Shown piece by piece: positions 1 through 6,289 of a stretch of 8,715 nt of DNA; positions within the stretch are counted from its first letter, which is position 1, and each line of letters opens with the position of its first letter. The notes under the pieces are model-generated. The model was not told where the DNA came from, ran no database searches, and saw nothing but the letters and a program-made list of their open reading frames with translations. Origin of the DNA: an uncultured Variovorax sp. (GTDB lineage: Bacteria; Pseudomonadota; Gammaproteobacteria; Burkholderiales; Burkholderiaceae); NCBI GenBank assembly GCA_946478645.1, contig CAMLCW010000216.1:1-8715 (forward strand), given 5' to 3'. The translations under genes were made by a program, and so were the position numbers.

Positions 1-826
1 CTTCCTTGAACGCCACCGCCTTGGCGGCGATCACGTGCATCAGCGGGCCGCCCTGCAGGCCCGGGAAGATGGCGCTGTTGATGGCCTTCTCGTGCTGCGC
101 CTTCATCAGGATGATGCCGCCGCGCGGGCCGCGCAGGCTCTTGTGGGTGGTGGAGGTCACCACGTCGGCATGCGGTACCGGGTTGGGGTACACGCCCGCG
201 GCGACGAGGCCGGCGTAGTGGGCGATGTCGACCATGAAGATCGCGCCCACGTCCTTTGCCACCTTCGCGAAGCGCTCGAAGTCGATGCGCAGCGAATAGG
301 CCGAGGCGCCCGCGATGATGAGCTTGGGCATGTGCTCGTGCGCCTTGCGCTCCATCGCGTCGTAGTCGATTTCTTCCTTGTCGTTCAGGCCGTAGCTCAC
401 TACGTTGAACCACTTGCCGCTCATGTTGAGCGGCATGCCGTGGGTCAGGTGGCCGCCTTCGGCCAGGCTCATGCCCATGATGGTGTCGCCGGGCTTCAGG
501 AAGGCGAGCATCACCGCCTCGTTGGCCGAGGCACCGCAATGCGGCTGCACGTTGGCGGCGTCGGCACCGAAGATCTGCTTGATGCGGTCGATGGCCAGCT
601 GCTCGGCCACGTCGACGTGCTCGCAGCCGCCGTAGTAGCGCTTGCCGGGATAGCCCTCGGCGTACTTGTTGGTGAGCTGCGAGCCCTGGGCGGCCATGAC
701 GGCGGGCGAAGCGTAGTTTTCGCTCGCGATCAGCTCGATGTGGTGTTCCTGGCGCGCGTTCTCGGCCTGGATGGCGGCCCAGATCTCGGGGTCGGTCTGT
801 TCGACCAGATGATTGCGTTGGTACAT
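1..826 (-). CDS. glyA: Serine hydroxymethyltransferase, N-terminal part (3' end outside window)
   Basis: Cytoplasmic PLP enzyme that interconverts serine and glycine while loading one-carbon units onto tetrahydrofolate. The reverse strand reads from ATG at 826-824 ([16 protein letters not shown]) without a stop to the window edge, giving 275 codons. The usual length is about 415, so roughly two thirds is visible. Family landmarks seen are [10 protein letters not shown], the substrate-side stretch [15 protein letters not shown], the glycine-rich [27 protein letters not shown], and the PLP-lysine motif [14 protein letters not shown]. The lysine falls at residue 229, the number known for the E. 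coli enzyme. An AAAGGA ribosome site lies about 6 bases before the ATG and supports this start. The gene follows the transglycosylase on the same strand after a 211-base gap that contains possible promoter and leader structure, so it may be transcribed independently. No missing residue is seen in the visible part. Confidence 0.97.
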   Translation of the reverse strand, partial: MYQRNHLVEQTDPEIWAAIQAENARQEHHIELIASENYASPAVMAAQGSQLTNKYAEGYPGKRYYGGCEHVDVAEQLAIDRIKQIFGADAANVQPHCGASANEAVMLAFLKPGDTIMGMSLAEGGHLTHGMPLNMSGKWFNVVSYGLNDKEEIDYDAMERKAHEHMPKLIIAGASAYSLRIDFERFAKVAKDVGAIFMVDIAHYAGLVAAGVYPNPVPHADVVTSTTHKSLRGPRGGIILMKAQHEKAINSAIFPGLQGGPLMHVIAAKAVAFKE

Positions 827-848
827 GGCAGTCCTTTGAAGACGAGGT

Positions 849-955
849 CCTTGTTCTTCAACCAAACAAGGGCTGCCCAGGCGAACGGCTGAACGCCTGT
901 ATCGGATGCCAGGCGGCACGCTTCCCAGTGGTATTCCACGTCAGCGCGGGGCATC
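849..955 (-). other. Stem-loop-rich 5' leader of glyA (candidate structured RNA)
   Basis: Between a possible -10 element and the glyA start, the minus strand carries several perfect inverted repeats. CCTTGTT (849-855) pairs with AACAAGG (865-871) around a 9-base loop, close to the ribosome site. CAGGCG (878-883) pairs with CGCCTG (894-899) around 10 bases. GATGCC (905-910) pairs with GGCATC (950-955) and encloses a small GTGG/CCAC hairpin (928-931 with 936-939). Together they fill most of the spacer. In DNA this rich in G and C short stems are common by chance. The near-contiguous tiling makes a regulatory leader possible but not shown, and I recognise no known riboswitch consensus. Confidence 0.35.
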
Positions 956-996
956 GGTGAGGATGCTGCGCCTATCGCCAGTCGCGTACGGCGCCA

Positions 997-1002
997 AGTG
1001 TA
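997..1002 (-). promoter_or_regulatory. Possible glyA promoter -10 element
   Basis: The minus strand reads TACACT here, a common -10 form in GC-rich betaproteobacteria, about 170 bases before the glyA start codon. No convincing -35 hexamer sits 16-18 bases further upstream; that position is occupied by the hairpin at 1008-1025. This is a weak call resting on one hexamer and the gene spacing. Confidence 0.3.
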
Positions 1003-1007
1003 GCGCA

Positions 1008-1025
1008 CCCGGCGTTTCCGCCGAG
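1008..1025 (-). terminator. Hairpin after the lytic transglycosylase gene
   Basis: Twelve bases past the transglycosylase stop codon, the minus strand folds as a 7-bp stem (CTCGGCG with CGCCGGG, one T-G wobble) capped by a GAAA tetraloop. No T-tract follows, so it is not a canonical intrinsic terminator. It may protect the 3' end, or pause polymerase before another factor terminates it. Confidence 0.35.
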
Positions 1026-1037
1026 GTGGGCGGGCTC

Positions 1038-1892
1038 TCAGGAAACCCCGGAGAGCAGCGCCACCTTCTGGCTGTCGGCGCCCGCGGGGGCGGCGGGCTG
1101 TTCGCCCTTGGGTGGCACCGCGACCGGGATGGCCTGCGCACGCACGGCCGGCGGCGCGACGATGGTCGGGAGGCTGCGGCCATTGGCGACCTGCAGCAGC
1201 CGGTCGCGCTCGGCCAGCACCTTGCTGGCGTAGCCGCCGTCGTCGTCCAGATTGGCGGCGCCGACGTAGTAGCGCAGGCCGCCTTCGAGCGAGCCGGCGC
1301 GTGTGATGCATTCCTGCAGCACTTTCACGCCCACGCGCATGTTGGTCACGGGGTCGAAGGCGGTGAGCGTGCCGCCCGCGCTTTCGTACTTCTCGCCATG
1401 GACGCGGGTCATGACCTGCATCAGGCCCTGCGCGCCCACATGGCTCTGGGCAAAGGGATTGAAGCTGGACTCGATCGCCATGATGGCGAGGATCAGCGTG
1501 GGGTCGAGCTTGGTGCGCTTGCCCAGGTGGTAGGCCTCGGCGACCAGGACGCTCAGCGGCTCGGGCGCGACGCGGTACTTCTTGCTGAGCCAGAAGGCGA
1601 CGGCGGCCTGCTGCTTGGGCAGGTCGTCGGGGCTCGCGGCCGTGGTGCGCACGATGGCGGAGGCGTCGAGGTCGGTGGCTTCCGGTGGCGGCTTGCGCGA
1701 CTGCAGCCAGCCCATGAGTTGTTCCTCGCCGGTCTGGCGCAGGTCGGGCCGTGCCGCGAGCGCAAGCGCAGCGAACACGATGGCCAGGCCGACCAGTGCA
1801 AACCCGTTGTGGGTGATTTCAAAAAAGCCGTCTGCCACGTCGGACAGGAAAGTCCGTAGCCCGCGGGCTGTGGCATCAAACGCCTTGTTCAT
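1038..1892 (-). CDS. Membrane-anchored lytic transglycosylase, SLT domain
   Basis: A 284-residue protein predicted to cleave the MurNAc-GlcNAc bond of peptidoglycan in the periplasm. A single hydrophobic segment at about residues 31-47 (FALVGLAIVFAALALAA), with Lys and Arg before it, should anchor it in the inner membrane. No signal-peptidase or lipobox site is apparent. The SLT (goose-lysozyme-like) domain covers about 115-235. The catalytic Glu is residue 141 in AIESSFNP, followed by the family motif AQSHVGAQGLMQVM, then FDPVTNMRVGVKVL and the YYVGAANLDDDGGYASKV region near the end of the fold. The tail is Pro/Ala-rich. The start is fixed by a GAAAGGAAG ribosome site at 1897-1905. Transcription probably begins near 2082, giving a leader of about 190 bases. 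The family is clear, but I cannot assign a named Mlt or Slt subtype. Confidence 0.93.
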   Translation of the reverse strand: MNKAFDATARGLRTFLSDVADGFFEITHNGFALVGLAIVFAALALAARPDLRQTGEEQLMGWLQSRKPPPEATDLDASAIVRTTAASPDDLPKQQAAVAFWLSKKYRVAPEPLSVLVAEAYHLGKRTKLDPTLILAIMAIESSFNPFAQSHVGAQGLMQVMTRVHGEKYESAGGTLTAFDPVTNMRVGVKVLQECITRAGSLEGGLRYYVGAANLDDDGGYASKVLAERDRLLQVANGRSLPTIVAPPAVRAQAIPVAVPPKGEQPAAPAGADSQKVALLSGVS

Positions 1893-1954
1893 CGCTCTTC
1901 CTTTCTATGCGGCACCTGTTCTCAGCGCCGAAGCGATGGAAGGAAGGCGGCGGC

Positions 1955-1976
1955 GCTTGATTGGTACGAATCAGGC
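1955..1976. repeat. Inverted repeat with GCYTGATT half-sites in the transglycosylase leader
   Basis: GCTTGATT (1955-1962) and AATCAGGC (1969-1976) form an 8-bp stem with one G-T pair around the 6-base loop GGTACG. The same half-site, GCYTGA, recurs as a tight dyad at 2014-2027 and in the hairpin at 2224-2237. It could be a protein-binding site or an RNA hairpin, and nothing here decides between them. Confidence 0.4.
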
Positions 1977-2013
1977 TCCGCGCGAGGAGGGAGGATGTGG
2001 GTGGGAGCGCGGC

Positions 2014-2027
2014 GGCCTGATCAAGCC
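2014..2027. repeat. Near-palindrome GGCCTGATCAAGCC
   Basis: This 14-base near-perfect palindrome, mismatched only at the C/A and T/G positions flanking the TGATCA core, lies in the transcribed leader of the transglycosylase. It shares its half-site with the inverted repeats centred near 1965 and 2230. Confidence 0.4.
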
Positions 2028-2055
2028 GGGGGAATTCGGCGGCGGATCCAGGGGC

Positions 2056-2080
2056 CTCCTGCTGGATGGACAGCCAGGAG
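2056..2080 (-). other. 5'-terminal stem-loop of the transglycosylase mRNA
   Basis: On the minus strand CTCCT plus GCTG pairs with CAGC plus AGGAG: nine base pairs, one bulged G and a 6-base loop. It would begin about two bases after the predicted transcription start near 2082. A stem-loop at the extreme 5' end is a known way to slow mRNA decay. That role here is inferred from position only. Confidence 0.4.
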
Positions 2081-2088
2081 CAGGCGGG

Positions 2089-2116
2089 ATTCTAGCGTGG
2101 CTAAATACACGGTCAA
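2089..2116 (-). promoter_or_regulatory. Sigma70-type promoter for the lytic transglycosylase
   Basis: Reading the minus strand, a -35 TTGACC (2116-2111, 5 of 6 consensus) is followed after 16 bases by a -10 TAGAAT (2094-2089, 5 of 6). The predicted start is near 2082, about 190 bases before the ATG at 1892. It lies in the AT-richest stretch of the window, directly beside the dyad at 2116-2141. It is the best promoter match I see in the window. Confidence 0.6.
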
Positions 2117-2141
2117 GCATAACAATATGCATTCTTATGCT
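2116..2141. promoter_or_regulatory. Perfect 7-bp dyad between divergent promoters (candidate operator)
   Basis: AGCATAA (2116-2122) and TTATGCT (2135-2141) are exact inverted repeats around 12 bases that themselves contain the palindrome ATGCAT. The dyad touches the -35 of the leftward promoter and runs into the possible extended -10 of the rightward one. A bound dimer there could control both genes. The regulator is unknown; a LysR-type protein would fit the geometry loosely, but this is inference. Confidence 0.45.
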
Positions 2142-2146
2142 ATTAC
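2138..2146 (+). promoter_or_regulatory. Possible extended -10 promoter towards the DUF748 gene
   Basis: TGCTATTAC matches an extended -10 element (TGn followed by TATTAC, 4 of 6 bases of TATAAT). No good -35 is found; its position (2118-2123, CATAAC) lies within the dyad. A start near 2153 would give a leader of about 310 bases before the ATG at 2465. This is the most plausible rightward promoter in the region, but weak. Confidence 0.3.
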
Positions 2147-2148
2147 AA

Positions 2149-2156
2149 GTTTAAAC
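2149..2156. repeat. 8-bp palindrome GTTTAAAC
   Basis: A perfect AT-rich palindrome at the predicted start region of the rightward transcript, followed by a small GGGG-TAAA-CCCT hairpin at 2165-2176. No function can be assigned from the sequence. Confidence 0.3.
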
Positions 2157-2317
2157 AATCCCTTGGGGTAAACCCTGATAAAGAGGCGTTGCGTTGGAGG
2201 CGCGACGGGCCTAATCTGGACCTGCCTGATCTCAGGCGTCCATCCGAAGTCGAACGGCCCTGGTGCAAGTCATGGGTTCGAACGACGGAGGATCCAAGGC
2301 GGCAATCTCTTGCTGCC

Positions 2318-2327
2318 AGCCCGGCAG
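2318..2327 (+). promoter_or_regulatory. Possible antiterminator segment
   Basis: AGCCCGGCAG here is nearly a copy of the terminator 5' arm (AGCCCGGTAA, 2385-2394). It can form 10 pairs, one of them G-T, with the terminator 3' arm at 2412-2421. Six of its bases (2322-2327) also belong to the 5' arm of the hairpin at 2322-2348. That hairpin and the antiterminator therefore exclude each other, as do antiterminator and terminator. Confidence 0.4.
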
Positions 2328-2334
2328 GAACCAT

Positions 2335-2394
2335 ATGTCTTCCTGTCGCGCGAAAAGATGGCATGGGTCTTATGCCCGCCATCGAGCCCGGTAA
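2335..2394 (+). CDS. Possible 19-codon Arg-rich leader peptide
   Basis: ATG at 2335 opens a frame encoding MSSCRAKRWHGSYARHRAR, ending with TAA at 2392-2394. AGGAA (2326-2330) sits four bases upstream as a plausible ribosome site. Five of 19 residues are Arg, including the codons AGA and CGA, and two are His. The start codon lies in the loop of the hairpin at 2322-2348, and the stop codon lies inside the 5' arm of the terminator. Ribosomes on it would open both structures. A frame this short can arise by chance, so the call depends on its placement. Confidence 0.25.
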   Translation: MSSCRAKRWHGSYARHRAR

Positions 2395-2430
2395 CAAGAC
2401 GAATCGTCGCGTTGCCGGGCTTTCTTGTTT
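2385..2430 (+). terminator. Intrinsic terminator in the leader of the DUF748 gene
   Basis: AGCCCGGTAAC (2385-2395) pairs with GTTGCCGGGCT (2411-2421) for 11 bp with one T-G wobble. The 15-base loop can itself form GACG/CGTC (2398-2401 with 2405-2408). The T-rich TTTCTTGTTT follows at 2421-2430. On the opposite strand no T-tract follows, so it acts rightward. No rightward gene lies before it, so it ends either a small RNA or an attenuated DUF748 transcript. Confidence 0.7.
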
Positions 2431-2464
2431 CTGCCTTGGCGCTTCTTTGCGGCACACTCCCGCG

Positions 2465-5400
2465 ATGGATGCAGCTTCGCTCAAACAAAACAAATGGTTG
2501 CGACGCGGGATCGTCGCCGTGCTGGTTCTGCTGGGACTCTGGGCCCTCGCGTGGCTTGCGGTGCCGCCGATCGCCAAGAGCCAGCTCCAGAAGATCGCGA
2601 GCGAGAAGCTGGGCCGCCAGGTCACGGTCGGCAAGATCGATTTCAAGCCGTGGACGCTCGAAGTCGCGCTGAACGACCTGCGCATCGCCACGGCGGACGG
2701 CAGCGCGCCCCAGGTGGCGATCAAGCGCATCTATGCCGACGCGGAGCTGCAATCGATCCTTCGCCTGGCGCCGGTGATCGACGCCGTCTCGGTCGAGGCG
2801 CCGGCCATCGTGCTTACGCACCTGGCGGACGGCCGCTACGACATCGACGACATCCTGCAGAAGCTTGCCGCCGGCCCGCCGTCCGACCCCGACGCGGAGC
2901 CCGCGCGTTTTGCGATCTACAACATCTCGATCACCGACGGCGCGGTCGATTTCGACGACCAGACGGTCAAGCGCAGGCATGAACTGCGCGATTTCGTCCT
3001 CAAGGTGCCGTTCCTGAGCAACCTGGCCTCCCAGCGCGACGTCAACACCGAACCCAAGCTCGCCTTCTCGCTCAACGGCAGCCAGTTCGATTCGGCCGCG
3101 CTCACGACGCCGTTCGCGGAAAGCCGCAAGACCGATGCCCAGGTCCGGTTCAAGGGGCTCGACCTGGTGCCGTACCTGGGCTACATCCCGGCCGGCCTGC
3201 CCGTGCAGTTGCAGGCGGGCAGCCTCGATGCCGACCTGAAGATCGACTTCGCGCGCGCCGCGACCGCCGGGCTCAAGATCACGGGCACCGTGGAGGCGCA
3301 TGGCGCGAAGCTCGGCGATGCCCGCGGGCGCGACCTGCTGGCCTTCGATTCGCTCAAGCTTGCGCTGGCCGACGTGCGTCCGCTCGAATCGGTGTTCCAC
3401 CTGAGCGAAGTGGCGCTCGCAGGCCCGCAGCTCGCCGTGGCCCGCGACGCGCAGGGGCGGCTCAACCTGCTCGCGACCGATCCCGCGGGCGGCGCGCCCG
3501 AGAAAGTGGCGGCTGCGCCGGCCCCGGCCGCGAGCGCGTCGGCCGGCAAGGCGCCCGCGAAGCCGAAGCTCCGCGTCCAGGTCGACAAGGTGGCGCTGAG
3601 CGGCGGCCGGATCGGCTGGCGCGACGAAACCGTCCAGCCTGCGGCGGCGGTCGAGGCGACGGCGCTCGGCATCGAGCTGGCCGGCGTCACATGGCCGATG
3701 GAAAAGCCGGCCCGGTTCGACGGCAGCATGGCGGTGGCCGGCGCCACGCTCAAGTTCAAGGGCGATGCGACCGACAAGGCCGCGAATGTACAGACCGAGG
3801 TGGCGGCCTTGCCGCTGTCGCTCGCGGCGCCGTATCTCGCGCACAGCCTGGAGCCGACGCTCGACGGCAAGCTCAGCGGGCAGATCGACGTGGCATGGGC
3901 CGAGCCCGAGCTCAAGTTCAAGGCGCGGCGCCTCGCGGCCGACGGCCTCGCGCTCACGCAGCAGAAGACCGCGCTCGCGAGCGTCGGCCGCTTCGAGCTG
4001 ATCGACGCCGAGGTCGACATGACCCGGCACACGCTCGACATCGCCTCGTTCACCGCCACCAATCCCAAGGTCCGCGTCGAGCGCGACAGCGAAAGCCGCT
4101 GGATGTTCGAGCGCTGGCTCAAGGCGCCCGCAGGCGGCCCGGCCGCCGCGCAAGCCAAGGTGGCCGCGCCCAAGCCCACCGGCGCCGCGCCGGCCGGTGC
4201 CAACACCAAGCCCTGGGCGCTGACCATCGGCACCCTGGCCGTGGACAACGGCACGGTCTCGTATGCCGACAAGGCCAGCGCGACCCCGGTGGCGGTCGAG
4301 ATCACCGCGCTCAAGCTGCAGGCGCAGAAGCTCGCGCCCGAGACCGCCGCCAAGTCGCCGCTGCAGGTGTCCGGGCGCATCGGTTCCGGGCGCCGGGCCG
4401 ATCCGGGCCGCTTCGACTACAAGGGCCATCTCGTGCTCAAGCCGCTGGCCGCCGAGGGGCGGCTCGAAGTCGGCTCGTTCCCGGCGCATGCATTCAAGGC
4501 CTACTACGCCGATGCGCTCAACGTCGATATCCGCCGGGCCTTCGTGAGCTACCGCGGCACCGTGAGCTACGCGAGTGCGCCTGCCGGCATGCGCCTGAAG
4601 CTGGCGGGCGACACGGCGCTCGACGATTTCCGCGCCAACAGCGTCTCGCTGACCCAGTCGCCCGGCTTCGACCGCAACAACAACCAGTTGCTGAGCTGGA
4701 AGACCCTGAGCCTGCGCGGACTGCAGGTCGCACTGGCGCCCAAGGCCGCGCCCACCGTCGACGTGCGCGAGACCACGCTGACCGACTTCTTCGCCCGCGT
4801 CATCGTCGATCCGAATGGCCAGCTCAACCTGCTGAGCCTCACCAAGAAGGGCGAGGCCGAGGCCAACGCCGCGACTGCGGCCGCGGCCGAAACCCGCGCC
4901 CGCCGCAGCCTGGGCGGCACCACGACCACGACCACGACCACGACCCGCGGCCCTGCACAGCAGCAGCCGCGCGCCGGGGGCGCCCCCGTGTCGGCCGAAG
5001 CCATGGTCGGTGGCGACCCCGCGCCGGCCGCCGCGCCACCGCCGCCGGTGACCGCGCAGGCCGAGGCAGACACCGGACCCAAGCCGGTCATCAACTTCGG
5101 GCCGATGAGCCTCGTGAACGGCAAGATCGACTTCACCGACCTGTTCGTGAAGCCCAACTACTCGGCCGACCTGAGCGAGCTGACCGGCCGGCTCAGCGCC
5201 TTCTCGTCCGATCCGCCGAAGGGCGAGGGCGGGCGCCCCGCGCTCGCCGACCTCGAGCTGCGCGGCAAGGCGCAGCAGACGGCCGCGCTCGAGATCACCG
5301 GCAAGCTCAATCCGCTGGCCAAGCCGCTCGAACTCGACATCACCGCCAAGATGCGCGATCTCGATCTTGCGCCGCTGTCGCCGTACTCGGTGCGCTATGC

Positions 5401-6289
5401 CGGCCACGGCATCGAGCGCGGCAAGATGAGCATGGACGTCAACTACAAGGTGGCGCCCGACGGCCAGCTCACGGCGACCAACAAGCTGGTGCTCAACCAG
5501 CTGCAGTTCGGCGACGCGGTGGAAGGTGCGCCGAACAGCCTGCCGGTGCGCCTTGCGGTGGCCCTGCTGGCCGACCGCAACGGCGTGATCGACGTCGACC
5601 TGCCGCTCAGGGGGTCGCTCAACGATCCGCAGTTCAGCATCGGCCCGCTGATCTTCAAGGCGGTCGTCAACCTCATCGTCAAGGCGGTGACCTCGCCGTT
5701 CAGCCTGCTGACCGGCGGACTCGGCGGCGGCAGCGGCGAATCGAGCACCATCGCCTTCGAACCCGGCAGCGCAGTGCTCAGCGACAGCGCGCGGCAGAGC
5801 CTCGACAAGGTCGCCAAGGCGCTGACCGAGCGCCCCACGCTGCAGATGACCGTGGTCGGCACCGCGAGCCTGGAGCGCGAGCGCGACGCCTACCAGCGTC
5901 AGCGCCTGCGCCAGCTCGCCCAGGCCGAGAAGCGGCGCCTCGCGGTGCGGGGCGGGCAGGCGGGCACCGACGTGCCGCCGGTCACCGACGCCGAATACCC
6001 CGAGCTGCTGACGGCCGTCTACAAGCGTGCCGACATCACCAAGCCGCGCAACATGGTCGGCCTGACCCGCGACCTCCCGGTCAAGGAGATGGAGAACCTG
6101 CTGCTCGCGAGCATCCCGGTCGACGAGGAGTCGATCCGGCAGCTGGCCGTGGAACGCGGCGCCGTGGTGCGCGACTACCTGCTGGCCCAGAAGCTCCCGA
6201 GTGAGCGGCTGTTCCTCGGTGCGGTCAAGACCAAGGCGGGGGGCGCCGACTGGAAGCCTGGCGCCGAACTCGACCTGGCCATGAAGTAG
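2465..6289 (+). CDS. AsmA-like DUF748 family envelope protein
   Basis: A 1274-residue protein with one N-terminal membrane anchor (about 15-33) and a long periplasmic body, typical of DUF748/AsmA-like proteins. Relatives with this build are tied to outer-membrane assembly or lipid transport between membranes; that role is family knowledge. A motif of the form G-x-(V/I)-x-(F/W/Y)-x-D recurs four times, near residues 156 (ITDGAVDFDD), 378 (LSGGRIGWRD), 593 (VDNGTVSYAD) and 883 (LVNGKIDFTD). The copies are separated by Ala/Pro-rich linkers at about 342-368, 554-582 and 795-870. The third linker contains nine consecutive Thr. From about residue 1093 the C-terminus resembles an OmpA-like domain (IAFEPGSAVLSDSARQSLDK, later AVVRDYLLAQKLPSERL) with a long insert. 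ATG 2465 is chosen because the hydrophobic anchor follows at once, and the open frame upstream runs through the terminator and resembles no protein. No clear ribosome site precedes it. Confidence 0.9.
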   Translation: MDAASLKQNKWLRRGIVAVLVLLGLWALAWLAVPPIAKSQLQKIASEKLGRQVTVGKIDFKPWTLEVALNDLRIATADGSAPQVAIKRIYADAELQSILRLAPVIDAVSVEAPAIVLTHLADGRYDIDDILQKLAAGPPSDPDAEPARFAIYNISITDGAVDFDDQTVKRRHELRDFVLKVPFLSNLASQRDVNTEPKLAFSLNGSQFDSAALTTPFAESRKTDAQVRFKGLDLVPYLGYIPAGLPVQLQAGSLDADLKIDFARAATAGLKITGTVEAHGAKLGDARGRDLLAFDSLKLALADVRPLESVFHLSEVALAGPQLAVARDAQGRLNLLATDPAGGAPEKVAAAPAPAASASAGKAPAKPKLRVQVDKVALSGGRIGWRDETVQPAAAVEATALGIELAGVTWPMEKPARFDGSMAVAGATLKFKGDATDKAANVQTEVAALPLSLAAPYLAHSLEPTLDGKLSGQIDVAWAEPELKFKARRLAADGLALTQQKTALASVGRFELIDAEVDMTRHTLDIASFTATNPKVRVERDSESRWMFERWLKAPAGGPAAAQAKVAAPKPTGAAPAGANTKPWALTIGTLAVDNGTVSYADKASATPVAVEITALKLQAQKLAPETAAKSPLQVSGRIGSGRRADPGRFDYKGHLVLKPLAAEGRLEVGSFPAHAFKAYYADALNVDIRRAFVSYRGTVSYASAPAGMRLKLAGDTALDDFRANSVSLTQSPGFDRNNNQLLSWKTLSLRGLQVALAPKAAPTVDVRETTLTDFFARVIVDPNGQLNLLSLTKKGEAEANAATAAAAETRARRSLGGTTTTTTTTTRGPAQQQPRAGGAPVSAEAMVGGDPAPAAAPPPPVTAQAEADTGPKPVINFGPMSLVNGKIDFTDLFVKPNYSADLSELTGRLSAFSSDPPKGEGGRPALADLELRGKAQQTAALEITGKLNPLAKPLELDITAKMRDLDLAPLSPYSVRYAGHGIERGKMSMDVNYKVAPDGQLTATNKLVLNQLQFGDAVEGAPNSLPVRLAVALLADRNGVIDVDLPLRGSLNDPQFSIGPLIFKAVVNLIVKAVTSPFSLLTGGLGGGSGESSTIAFEPGSAVLSDSARQSLDKVAKALTERPTLQMTVVGTASLERERDAYQRQRLRQLAQAEKRRLAVRGGQAGTDVPPVTDAEYPELLTAVYKRADITKPRNMVGLTRDLPVKEMENLLLASIPVDEESIRQLAVERGAVVRDYLLAQKLPSERLFLGAVKTKAGGADWKPGAELDLAMK
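4919..4945 (+). repeat. ACCACG hexanucleotide repeat, 4.5 copies
   Basis: Perfect tandem ACCACG units encode nine consecutive Thr (residues 819-827) in an Ala-rich linker of the DUF748 protein. Unit gain or loss adds or removes Thr pairs and keeps the frame, so it may vary linker length but not switch the gene off. Alternating ACC and ACG codons show a slippage-type repeat, not simply a Thr-rich segment. Confidence 0.8.

Larger units (their letters stand above)
2207..2430 (+). ncRNA. Candidate structured leader or small RNA upstream of the DUF748 gene
   Basis: Five stem units nearly tile this non-coding stretch. (a) GGGCC 2207-2211 pairs with GGCCC 2256-2260 and encloses TGGAC/GTCCA plus GCCTG/CAGGC with an ATCT loop (2217-2242). 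(b) GGCGGCAA 2298-2305 pairs with TTGCTGCC 2310-2317, loop TCTC, one G-T pair. (c) CGGCAGGAA 2322-2330 pairs with TTCCTGTCG 2340-2348, one G-T pair. (d) GATGGC 2357-2362 pairs with GCCATC 2378-2383, with an inner GGG/CCC. (e) The last is the terminator at 2385-2430. G-T pairs inside otherwise perfect stems and the orientation of the T-tract favour an RNA read rightward. It may be a cis-acting leader of the DUF748 gene, whose ATG is 35 bases beyond, or a free small RNA. I see no match to tmRNA, 6S, SRP or RNase P core motifs. Its 5' end is not defined. Confidence 0.5.

Noticed and set aside
35..892. Plus-strand open frame antisense to glyA
   Set aside because: glyA on the other strand has unmistakable SHMT motifs. 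This frame is a His/Val/Gly-rich shadow with no recognisable domain.
906..1859. Plus-strand open frame antisense to the lytic transglycosylase
   Set aside because: The minus-strand protein has the SLT catalytic motif, an anchor and a ribosome site. This frame has none of these.
2261..2300. A tRNA suggested by GGTTCGAAC, which resembles a T-loop
   Set aside because: The bases flanking the loop do not pair as a T-stem on either strand, and no acceptor or anticodon arm fits around it.
2189..2464. A 92-residue N-terminal extension of the DUF748 protein
   Set aside because: It would encode the stem-loops and terminator, resembles no signal or domain, and would place the membrane anchor at residue 107 instead of right after the start.
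2143..2730. Minus-strand frame of 195 codons over the structured leader and the start of the DUF748 gene
   Set aside because: It overlaps the DUF748 coding start antisense, has no ribosome site I trust and no family resemblance.
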